From: Syngnathus acus
Lineage: Eukaryota > Chordata > Actinopteri > Syngnathiformes > Syngnathidae
Assembly: GCF_901709675.1 (NCBI RefSeq)
Contig: NC_051106.1
Span: 8,008,001 to 8,072,000 of the forward strand
Direction of reading: 5' to 3'
DNA length: 64,000 bases
Shown here: positions 8,817-18,477 of the stretch, piece after piece
How positions within the stretch are numbered: the stretch's first letter is position 1
Layout: every line of letters starts with the position of its first letter
Made by a program: the position numbers and the translations under genes
Notes under the pieces: generated by a model
What the model was told of the DNA's origin: nothing
The model's database searches: none
The model's input: only the letters and a program-made list of their open reading frames with translations

Positions 8817-8888
8817 GCACTGAGATTCGAACCCGGGTCGCTGGGGTGAGAGCCGAGAGCACTAACCACTACCCTATGGGAGCCTCGC
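8817..8888 (-). pseudogene. Degenerate tRNA-like sequence (Glu-like), SINE head or tRNA pseudogene
   Basis: On the minus strand there is a B-box-like ggttcgaatc and an A-box-like tagtggttagtgctc. Between them a loop ctctcac would place CTC as anticodon (Glu). The anticodon stem has one mismatch. The T stem has another, and the acceptor arms pair poorly, so an active tRNA is unlikely. It lies just beyond the telomere-like array and may be the head of a tRNA-derived SINE. Confidence 0.45.
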
Positions 8889-9680
8889 TCTTAGTGCATG
8901 GAACATGTATGGTTTTATGAAGCAGCTCACAAGCGAATAGATCAGTGAAGACTCCACAGCAGATGTCATCACAACACATTGTGTACACGAACACCTAGCA
9001 AAGTACAATTTAAAATGACACTTTCGAAGTACCCAAAGTTAAACATAAAAAAGAAAACCCATAACAAATAAAACTTACACAAGAAGAGCCCTTACGTGGC
9101 ACTTGACAGCTGTCAGTGTCAAATGCAAAATGTAAACAAGGACCATGTGAAAATTAGGTCAATCTCCGGTTAGAATATCTTTTTTTTTTTTTTCCATTTT
9201 GCGCGTAGGTATTAACAAGTACAATAGTTTTAAATTATTCACAATTATTGAGGCAGTTAATTATGGGATATTTTGGTACACTACACGAGGTAAAAAATAA
9301 ATAAAAATAAATATATGAATAAATAAATAAGAAAGTGTAGCGAACGATTCTTTTGAACAAATATTTTGAGTGAACCGATTCGAAGGTGTGTGTGTGTGTG
9401 TGGGATTCATTGAACGATTCGTTTGAACGTATCTTTTGAGTGAACTGATTCTAAAGATTCAGTTCACCTTAAAGAACTGTAATGCACATCACTAGTTTGA
9501 AGAGCAACAGTCGAGACGAGCTGATTGGCTGGCACGCAGTGGTTTCCGGATTCTTTTAACCCCCAAAAGATGAGACGTTCATTCATTGACTCTCAACAGA
9601 TGAGTGTGAAAGAAAAAGTTAACCACAGCCAAACACAAATGTGTATTGTAGAATATATCAAAAGGGGAACAGGATTTAAG
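8889..9680. other. Intergenic, repeat-rich
   Basis: No gene is seen. There is an A/T tract at 9180-9193, an (aaat)n-like stretch at 9290-9330, a short (gt)n at 9387-9402 and gaacgattc/gtgaactgattc motifs at 9345-9500. The last are related in style to the V-cassette inverted repeats. Confidence 0.6.
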
Positions 9681-9681
9681 G

Positions 9682-9720
9682 CGTTTTGTGGTGGGGCTGA
9701 CGAGGTCATGCATCGTCGTG
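9682..9720 (-). other. Poor 23-RSS of TRBV-like gene 4
   Basis: Best reading on the minus strand is heptamer CACGACG (9714-9720), 23-bp spacer, nonamer CACAAAACG (9682-9690). An alternative register two bases over gives heptamer CACACGA and nonamer ACCACAAAA. Both keep CAC and an A-rich nonamer, but the heptamer is weaker than the CACGGTG of its neighbours. Confidence 0.6.
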
Positions 9721-10061
9721 TGCGCCTCCGTGGCGGCGCAGAAGTACACACCGTTCTCGGAAGGCCGGAGGCGGTTGACGCCAAGGGACGAGTGAGAGGC
9801 GCTGCCAGTCAGCCGGTACACGTCAGCGTCCACCACCACATTTTTCACACCCGTCCGGGCCACTTGGGTGAAGGCGGCTGCCAGAGCGGTCTGCTTGTAC
9901 CAGATCATATTAAAACCTCGATTGCTGGAATGGTTGCAGCTCATGATTACGTCGTCGCCCGCCGCCTTGATGGCGTCGGCCGGGGTTTGGTCCATTCTGG
10001 TGATGGTGGCCTGTGCGGGGATATAAAAAAAGAGAAGAAAGGACAAGAACAATTCGCACAT
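9721..10061 (-). CDS. T-cell receptor V gene segment, TRBV-like (divergent, gene 4)
   Basis: The V domain shows MDQTPADAIKAAGD, first Cys in VIMSCNH, core Trp in MIWYKQ, and second Cys in VYFCAATEA. The V exon proper would begin at 10010 after a good acceptor (ccccgcacag). However, the frame is open straight through that point to an ATG at 10061, encoding a hydrophobic MCELFLSFLLFFYIPAQA. The leader therefore seems to be read without the intron usual in V genes. Either the intron was lost, or an upstream leader exon was missed. The latter was looked for up to 10170 and not found. Functionality is uncertain given the weak RSS. Confidence 0.7.
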
Positions 10062-10241
10062 GATGGCTCAAGTGTCAGCTGGGAACACAAAGACATTTCC
10101 TGTTTAGTCATAGTTTGAACTGATCCGCCTCATCTGATTGGCCATGAAGTCACTTTAATGACGTAAGCTCTAGGTCTCCCTCCTATTGTGGTAGTAAACT
10201 AAACCAATGTGTGTGGTTGGCATCATGGAAAGTGTGTCACT

Positions 10242-10280
10242 CATTTTTGCAGTACCCTCGCTAAGTCTCACATCACCGTG
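10242..10280 (-). other. 23-RSS of TRBV-like gene 5
   Basis: On the minus strand: heptamer CACGGTG (10274-10280), spacer 10251-10273 (23 bp), nonamer GCAAAAATG (10242-10250). Confidence 0.85.
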
Positions 10281-10692
10281 AATTGTGCCAGCGGCGCACC
10301 AGTAGACTCCGGTGTCATTCAGCCACACCTCCCTCAGAGTCAAGTATCCACTCTGGGCCTCCACCTGCTCGGCCCAGACGTGGCCCGAACGGGTCTCTTC
10401 AAATTCAGGGCTGCTCTTGTAGGGGGTGGTGCTCAGGATGTGCTCCAAGCCCCCTCCTGGAGTCTTCCGGTACCAAAACATGACCAAGTAGTTCCCGCCA
10501 AGGTTGTGGCTGCAGTGTATTTGGGCTGGCTGGCCTAACCGGAGTAGCAGATCCGACTTCTGATGGACCCCTTTGCCATCTCCTGGAAGCAATGAAGCCC
10601 ATTAGTGTGCATGTTCTCAGGTGTCACACATGAAGATTCTTACCAGCAACGCCACACAGGAGAGAGACAAAGAGGCCGCCGACTGGCAACAT
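10281..10692 (-). CDS. T-cell receptor V gene segment, TRBV-like (gene 5)
   Basis: The leader exon is 10644-10692 (MLPVGGLFVSLLCGVAG, the final Gly split) with donor GTAAGA. The V exon is 10281-10582 with acceptor gcttccag, in phase 1. The V fold shows QIHCSHN, VMFWYRK, and DTGVYWCAAG before the RSS. It is intact and belongs to a different subfamily from copies 1-3. It lies next to gene 4 in the same orientation. It probably supplies a V domain to the same receptor chain. Confidence 0.83.
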
Positions 10693-11514
10693 TGTAAATG
10701 ACAAGGGAGAGACGTTGCAAGATGGCATCTGAAAACGCCTGCTTTCCTGCAGCATGATGCAGTGTGATGCCAGGTCCGCTGCAGGGGCGGAGCTACGTGG
10801 TGGGTAGGTTAGGGTTAAGTAACCCTAAGCCTAAAACCTAATTATGGGGAACAGGTGCAAATCATCCACAAGTCCACCGCTGCGATGTGACATCCGCCAA
10901 CATAGCAAGAGCGTCTCTCTCTCTGGGCATGCTTTTGTAGCATTTATTATTTGAACTGAAGGTCACGCTAAAACTACAAATACAGAAAATATATTGAGAG
11001 CAAGTGTAATGGATGACACTAAAATATTGCACAAACTGTAATGATGTACTGATTCCATGTTTACAGTAAACAAACCCATTTTTTTTTCCAAACAGACTTC
11101 TCACAATATGCATCACTAATCATGTCCAGAGATGAAAATTGTTTAAAAAAAAATCTGCCTGCAACTGGCACTTTTTTGTAGGCATAAAATGCAGGTTCAC
11201 GGGAGATAAAATTCAACCGTTTTCAATAAAAATTGCGCTCAATACTTTGTTGACTTAAATTCAGTAAGTTTAGCGCTACCCTGTGGTCGACATTGGTATT
11301 ACATTTATTATAAACGAGCGTTGGCGCAAAGTTGAATTAAAAGAAAATCAAATAGCGGGACACCCTGATGATGTTTACTGTACTATTCTCATCTTGAATT
11401 TTAATTTACATGTTTTTCGGGGAAATCAAATGTAAATCCTCAACTAAGGTAGGTTACTGTTTGTGCAGGGGGTACATAACGTTACAGCCGGGGGGATCCC
11501 GATCTGTGGGCGTG
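10693..11514. other. Intergenic between V gene 5 and the HMG-box gene
   Basis: No gene is seen. A small telomere-like palindrome lies at 10803-10840 (taggttagggtta facing taaccctaagcct). The rest is AT-rich with a poly-T run near 11080. Confidence 0.6.
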
Positions 11515-14110
11515 TCAGCAGCCACGCGTGTGCGCGTACGTGTGCGTCTCCCCCACGACGCTCTTGTGGTAGTGACGGCACAGGGTGTCCTCGCCGGGGG
11601 CGTGGCCCATTGCGCCGCAGCACTGGTCGGCCACCGGGGCTTCGTCCTCCAGTGACTCTTTGCATGAGATAGGGGGGGGGGGGGGGGGGGACACGCATTT
11701 GTTATTAAGTGTACCTCGTGTGATGCCAGCGGATGATGTCACATGACTTACTCGGGCCGTTGGTGCAGTGCCTGCTGCGATCGCGCTTCCTCTTTTTGCC
11801 CTGACACACACAAAAACGGTGGTTACATTTTTTAGTTGGGAAAAAAACAAAACAGGTTGAGCGCTGTTAAATACATAAAAACAATGTACTCATCCATAAC
11901 GTCTGCTCAGAGATGAATTTTACATTTTTTTTTTAAAAATAATTAAAACATTGGGATTTAATTTTTTTACATATTTTTCCAAGAAAATGCTCATTTCCAC
12001 GATTTTTTTATATTTATTATAATTTTTATTTATTTTTATTTATTATATTTTTATATTGCTTGTGACTAGAACAAAGTGTTTCTGAAAGTCAAATGTTTTC
12101 AGCACAAAAAAAAAAAAAAGCATGTTCCTGTGTATTAGGTCTTACGTAGTTCTCAGTGCAGGACCAGTCGGGATGCTGCAGGCTGTGGAGGATCTTGTGC
12201 TCTTCGGCTTGCTGGTAATACTTGGCTTGCAGCTTTTTGGGCAGCGACTTCCACTGCGGAAGCCCCAAACAGGTCAAACCCCTTACGTGCTGTGGCGTGA
12301 AAATAAGAGAGCGAAAGGCTACTTTACCATTTTTCCCAGGATTTTATTGACCGCCGCTGAGTTGGTGATGTTGAACTGGGCGACCACGTTGGGACTCTGC
12401 TCTTTGCGGAACAGCATGAAGGCGTTGGGTGGCTTCTTGATGTAGGGTCGATCGGCTTCCTGCTGGCTGTGGCTGTAGCTTTGGCTTTTGGAACTCCTAC
12501 ACAAACACAAATGAGAGCGAAGTGAATTTTGCTTTTTTTTTTTTTATAAATATACTTACATGGTCGGTGAGGCTTCTGTTGGAACTTCAAGTGAGTCAGA
12601 TGACGAGGACGCCCCGCACATCATTTCGCCGTTACTACACGCGCATACAAACACATGTCAAAAATAAAACAAGTTAGCTCATTTGCATATCAAGATTAAA
12701 AGGCCCTGTGACAAAGAGGGCCAATGTGGTCGAGGTTCCAACAAACAAATTATGAGTTCCACGTACATGTGCGCCTCTTCTGAGCGGAAATCAATCCTGC
12801 AGCAGTTACATGCAAAAGAGCAAACGTGAATCACAACACAATTAGCGGCAGATGCAAAGCGTTGTGCCCGATTTGAACGGCTCACGGCCGCTAAATTCGA
12901 ATCTGCTATGTGCGAATCATGACCTCACCATCGACCTTTTAACACATCTGACGATTTAAAATGATCTTAACATGAGAGTTCGTCACTTACAGCCTTCCAA
13001 GAAGAGGCTGGTTCACGGTGTCGTGCGCTGGTATCACCATGACGTCGTCGTCCTGGGGAGAAAACACACGCACAGGCACAAGCACGAGAAACTTTGCAAG
13101 GGAGCAATGTCCACCCGGCAATCTTGAGAAGCCCCTTTCGCGTTGCTTTAATCCCCTCTTCGCTGAGTATTCCATCCAACGGTAAAACGAACGACAACGA
13201 TGACGCTCAAGCAGCAGCTGCTGTCGGCCACAGCTCACACGGCTGCTTCAAGGCACATCCACACGACAAACCATGCACTATTTTTATGCTTGTTGAGTAT
13301 TGAGTGCTGGGATGTGGTTACAATGTGTAATAAAAGTGTATTATTCTTTATTTTACATGTGTTTTAATATGGAGGGGTAAATATTGTAACTTTTTTTCTT
13401 TATTCTAGTTTTGCTTTTACTATCACACTTTAACCTAATTTGGGTTAGAATTTGGACCGACAACCAAAACAACCCAATTTTTATTTGGGGCAAATTGCAG
13501 GTCAGTCCAATTTCTGACCCAAATTTGTTTTATTTTGCTGTTTTTTTTTTACCCAGCAGTTTTAAAGGTGCACACTCTGAAATAAGTTGGATCAAAATAA
13601 ACCCAAATTGGATGGAAAGTGACGAGCCAACTTTTTGGGCTACTTAACAAATGCAGGAGGGTTTGAAAGGTGTCTGTTGGTTACCTGGTCATGGATGTTG
13701 ATAGGACCCGCTTGGCCACCCAGATAGTCGGGCAACCAAAAGTCATCCAGAACGTTGGAGAGCTCATCGTCCATATCCGGGGGGCTCCCCTCCATCAGCA
13801 GCTCCAGGTGATCTTGACCACCCGCTAGGGGCAACAATTCCATGGCTCCTTTGGGCTCGCTCGCTGCAGTCGTGACGGGCAGAGGATGGGCTTCTTTAGG
13901 TGATGGTGGCAGCAGTGGGAGGAGTGGCAGCAGCGGGTGCGGTGGCAGCGGTGGAGGCTGCGGTGGCTCCGGCTGCGGTGGCTCCGGCGGCAGTGGGACG
14001 CTGGCGGACGTGGAGCCCCACAGGATGGCGTCGGACGACTTCAAAATGTTGTCCAGCAGCTTGTCCCACTTGACATCCTCGTCAGTGGGCAGCGTCTGAG
14101 AGTGCTCCAT
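11515..14110 (-). CDS. TCF/LEF-type HMG-box transcription factor, divergent
   Basis: Eight exons join cleanly to 353 aa: 13685-14110, 12991-13052, 12767-12796, 12560-12634, 12328-12496, 12146-12253, 11752-11800 and 11515-11657. The start is MEHSQTLPT at 14110. The HMG box is at about residues 216-290 (RPYIKKPPNAFML, AAVNKILGKMW, QAKYYQQAEEHKILH), followed by the basic tail GKKRKR, the layout of TCF/LEF DNA-binding domains. It should bind the DNA minor groove at TCF-like sites in the nucleus. The N-terminal half is Pro-rich (about residues 40-75), then acidic. The usual beta-catenin-binding N terminus of TCF/LEF is not recognisable. The final splice has two possible acceptors, and the one at 11657 was chosen. 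Upstream non-coding exons may lie near 14400-14445 and 14985-15100. The exact orthologue was not recognised. Confidence 0.8.
13395..13640. repeat. AAYCCAA/TTGGGTT-rich MITE-like repeat in intron
   Basis: In the first intron of the HMG-box gene, aacccaattt and aatttgggtt motifs recur in both orientations, as in short non-autonomous elements common in teleost introns. A similar cluster is at 57180-57235 in the arg2 intron. No terminal duplication was confirmed. Confidence 0.4.
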
Positions 14111-17100
14111 GCTGTTCACTCCGGGCTGCCTAAAATCTCCTGGGACAAAACATGGAGGTAACATTGGCCGCACAATCATGATCATAAATTGCAGGCAACA
14201 ATATAAAAAAATAAAAACAACAAATACATATTAGGGCTATAATAATAGTCATTTTTTACTCCCTTAATATTGCATTTTTTTTTTCAATTTTCAAACAAAT
14301 ATGTGTATATGTAGTACAAAAATCAAATGATACATACATGTTTTTGTGAATTAATATGAGCAACATCGAACCAGTTAAAAGTTGTTGACTTACCTACCAC
14401 TTTGACTTGCAGTCTTCTAAGCGTCCACTTCAGCAACTTCAAATTCTACCAAACAAAAATGTAAATCATACATTACATTATAGCATCTAGTGAATAAATG
14501 GTTCTTTACACAGGCTTAAACAAGCATATCCTTCCTTAATTTTTTAATAATACTGACATTGAATGTTCCAGCTGTTTTGGACAAAAAAATTGAAAAGATC
14601 TCAAAAGAATAGAGCAAACTATGGGAGACAGAAAATGAGGATCTCCAATACGCATGTTAGAGGAGACTCGGCCCACACCAGCTACATTCAAATCAAATGT
14701 AACTAATCTTGATACAAATTTGAAACCACTACAGTACCAAATCTGGAACCGCTCCACTACCAATGCCAGGAAACATCTGAGGATCGCGTATGCCATATGA
14801 CGTGAACAGGAATTGAGCCCACGCCAGCTGTATAAAAATCTGAAATATGAACCACTACAAGTCATATTGAGTACTACTCATGAGTTCCAATGAAGAAGCT
14901 GCATGAAAATATTTTAAATGCATTAAAAAATGGTGGTAGAATTTGTAGTGTAACATTGGAGTTGTTGAGGTACTCACCAGCCGAGTTCTCATCAAGTTTC
15001 CTCCCCGAACTCGAGGAGCGCATGAAACTCCTTCTGGACTCGCTTGGCGAGATGGCGTGGATCTCTACGATCCACCCACTAAAGTGGCAGGACAAACCGA
15101 GCCTCTTAAAAGCCATCAAAGCCCTTTGTTATGTCACCCAACCTTTAGGTTTAAAGATTGCCTATTTGAATTTTATTATATTATAGCTCCAAGCTGACTA
15201 GGCAAGTCAGTGCACCATTAACCTCCCTAAAAAAGCTGGCTTTGTCTTTGTTTACTTGACAAGTTGGCAATTAAAAATGAATTTAATAAGATTGGCATAA
15301 CAGTTAGCTAGTGGCTAAGGTACTAGTTGTTAGCCACTCTAGTTTTTGGAGCAACTTAACATTTACAGTTACTTGACATATTTGTGTGGTCGGTAGACTA
15401 AACATTAAAAACATACATCACATTAAAACAATTATCAAATTTGCTCATCAGCTTTTAATTTCTGCAGTAGATTCTGGTTAATATTAGTCAAATTAGTGGA
15501 AATGTTCATCAAAACATGTTTAATGGGATAATACATCATTATTATTATTATGACTACATTTGGCAACCACTACAGCTGGTATAGCAAGTTTCCTAATGTT
15601 AGTTTCACTAATTCCGTGTAGGATAGAAGGCCACGGCGGCCATGTTGGTCCGGTTTGAAAGCTGCCCTCGGGGCCATAATGGCGAATGAGGTGGTCCGGT
15701 TTCATCTGCTGCCGTCAATGATGAGCAGCCACGGCGGCGATGATGGTCCGGTTTCAATGCGTCTGCTGGTGAATACGTCGATCCAGTGTTGCGTGGAAAG
15801 GTGACGCGACGATTACACTACTCAGTTAAAAACCACTTTTATACTGTACGATATTTATCGTATTTTCTTTTTAGATTATAGTTGGGAATTGCATCACATT
15901 TGCTCAACATGCACAAATGAAGGTAGCTTGCGATGAATAACGTCGGTCTTTTATGGCGTGCACTAAACCGAGCGTAAAAAAGTTGGACGAGTGTTGACGT
16001 CCTATAATGAAAGGATGACACAGTGTTGACGGTATTGTCGTCGACGCTGCGGTGTTAATTTTTTTTTTCCAAAGGTTTCACTGAAATGTTAGACAATGCA
16101 AAGTGTGTCATTCCATGCGTTGAGTTATCAAGGAAAAATTGGGCATTTACCTCATCAATTTCATAACCATTGTTGTTTGAAAACGTCTGAATAAATGGTT
16201 AATTCACCTTTTTAAATTTGTGACCAATTTAAGAGGGCAGTTCTTATTAACCAGATGATGGTGCTTAAAGTATTTTGCCAGATAAAATGTATGAACGGGT
16301 TAATCATTTCTGTATATCTGTATATATGGAATTACAAAACAAAAGAGCCACAAATCTGGAATCAACTTGATATGACTCGACTTTTAACTGGTAAATCTCT
16401 TTGAAGCCATAGGGTCAAAAGTTTTTTTTCCTTTTTTCAAATTGGGTGAGAAGTCAAGTTACTGCTCCTTGACATTTTTATAGACATGAACACTGATATA
16501 ACAAATTGTCCACAATAACTATCTGGGTTTACTGTTTGAGTAAAACATAATTTCATTTTTAAGTGTATTAAATTTTAATTTCAAGCCATCTGAGAGTTTG
16601 TATTTCTCTGCGGTTGATATTTTAAGGGGTTCAGTTGCAAAGGTTTTCACAGGGCAAATTAGAGTTGTCAAATTAAATATTTATAATCATCAAGTTTAGT
16701 TTCCCAACAGTAATGCAGATTTCTGTTTGAAAAACATGACATCAGTCCTTCTTATATGATTATGCTTAATTGTTTAGTTGCTGCTGCTTTTTTTAAACAC
16801 CTCAATAATACTGGCATCGAACGCTTTCTAAAACTGAAGAAATATTTTGGGGATTTAGCATTGACATAGTTTAGTATGAAATCAAGAACAAGTCTTTTCA
16901 AAGTCAAAGTCAAAGTCAGCTTGCACAGCTTTTGTTTGCTGTGTCATGAACAAATGAGTCCAATAGGTGGCGCCTCAGTACAACAACCAATCCTCAATAG
17001 CCTGTAGCGTCGAGGCACATTTCCTCCATTGACCACTAGATGGCTGCAAATATGAAACACTATTCAGTCTTCAGATGATAACACGACCACATACCGTAGA

Positions 17101-17401
17101 AGGCAATTGTTGCCATTGTTAGCATTAGCATGATAGCAGGCTAAAGATTAAGCTTTTTTGTTTTACAAAACAATCCAATTAGTGGGCATTGCAGTCTATT
17201 TCTGTTACTTTTAAAGAATTCATCAAATCCTAAATATATATTCTATCAATTACCGATTTGATTTGATTGACTTAGTTGTGTTTTTGTGTCGATGTTTGGA
17301 TGACGTTTTACCTTGTGAAACTCATGCGAGAACTGACGATGTCACCATCGGGTGCCGCAGGTGTTGGTTTTGATATTTAACCCAGATAAGTGCGGGTTGC
17401 C
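14111..17401. other. Intergenic and probable 5' UTR region of HMG-box gene
   Basis: No complete gene is seen. Minus-strand segments ending in good donors at about 14397 (GGTAGGTAAG) and 14978 (GGTGAGTACC) could be non-coding upstream exons of the HMG-box gene, because joining them to the coding exon puts a stop in frame before the chosen ATG. From 15190 to 17400 the sequence is AT-rich unique-looking DNA with no open frame of note. A short caaagt tandem repeat lies at 16897-16917. Confidence 0.5.
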
Positions 17402-17440
17402 TGTTTTGTGACGGCTGAAGGGCCAATCTGCAGCACCGTG
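17402..17440 (-). other. 23-RSS of TRBV-like gene 6
   Basis: On the minus strand: heptamer CACGGTG (17434-17440), 23-bp spacer (17411-17433), nonamer CACAAAACA (17402-17410). Confidence 0.87.
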
Positions 17441-17852
17441 GTAACTGCGCAGAGGTACACCGCATTGTCGTTTAAGGTCAAGTTGTTGATGATCAACTCG
17501 GACTTATGGCGGCCATCTCCGGTAAACTTCACCTTCCCTTTCAGGTGATCCTCGGGCATGGTGAAGGACTGAGTGATGAAGCCCAAGAACTCCATGGTGC
17601 CACTTCGATTTTGTTTGTACCAGAGAATGACGTCGTAATCTGTGATGCTGTGAGAGCAGCTAATTTCATTGGTGTCTTCCCCGAGTGTCTTGAGGATGAC
17701 TGGCGGCGTTTGGTGGACCATTACCCCTGATGCTGAGGCTGTGAGATAAAAAGAAAAAGTGTTAAGCAATTCCATGTGGCTTTTCTCCTGCTCGTTCATG
17801 ATTTCTTACCTCTCGTCTGCAGCAGGATGAGGACAAGCACTGTCGCGATCAT
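17441..17852 (-). CDS. T-cell receptor V gene segment, TRBV-like (gene 6, isolated)
   Basis: The leader exon is 17810-17852 (MIATVLVLILLQTR, then a split Ala) with donor GTAAGA. The V exon is 17441-17738 with acceptor tctcacag, phase 1. The V domain reads VHQTPPVILKTLGED, EISCSHS, VILWYKQ, MEFLGF, KVKFTGDG and NDNAVYLCAV. It is intact. Of the six it looks most like a typical teleost TRBV. It stands apart from the others, between the HMG-box gene and the sugar-transporter gene, but keeps the same orientation and a good RSS, so it may still rearrange. Confidence 0.86.
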
Positions 17853-18477
17853 GTTAGTTGAAACGTGAGAGCTCCACTTGGCCTGCAAGATTCAGCTGGA
17901 TTACCAGAAAAGGTTTGACAGATTTCCATTTAGCTGCAGTAACAGTACCCAAAATGCTTCTTTGCTTCCTGACTGATGTTTGTCGCCCCCTGTTGATCTA
18001 AAGCAGTTTTTTTTCAAGGTCGTGGAATAGGGGCTCCCTCTAGTGGTGTGCAAAAGAACCACGTGCCAATTCCCAAGTGAATTCAGTTTTTAAACAGTTG
18101 TATCAACACTGGCCCCAACAATTCCATATTAGTCAGGTTCTACTTGTGACACTTTATTTGGTTACATTTCTTCTTTGCCTCCTCATTCCAGTGTCTCATC
18201 CATTCTTCATCAATACTTTAAAATACAATAAAGGATTCATCCGCCACATCGCTTTGTCTTTTAAATATTCAAAACATTTCATCACTTCCCAAATATAGCT
18301 TGAATGGCATTTTAAAATTTTCATTTCCATCCAGTAGGTCTGTGCACGCGATTGAGATAAAGGAGACCCAAAGTTCCAGGTAACAGTTTTTGAGTCTTTG
18401 ATGAGTTCCTCAGTGCAACTACGTTTTTGGATGGTTAGCTAAAAAACAATCGGGGCCACCAGTGGTGAGTGAGCCGC
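17853..18477. other. Spacer between V gene 6 and the transporter 3' end
   Basis: No gene is seen. The part 18050-18477 is probably the 3' UTR of the minus-strand transporter gene. A poly-T run lies at 18007-18014. Confidence 0.5.

Noticed and set aside
2717-10280. Non-rearranging immune receptor (NITR-type) genes instead of TCR V genes
   Set aside because: The V exons end directly in heptamer-23-nonamer signals and have no J, transmembrane or cytoplasmic exons nearby, which fits rearranging V segments better.
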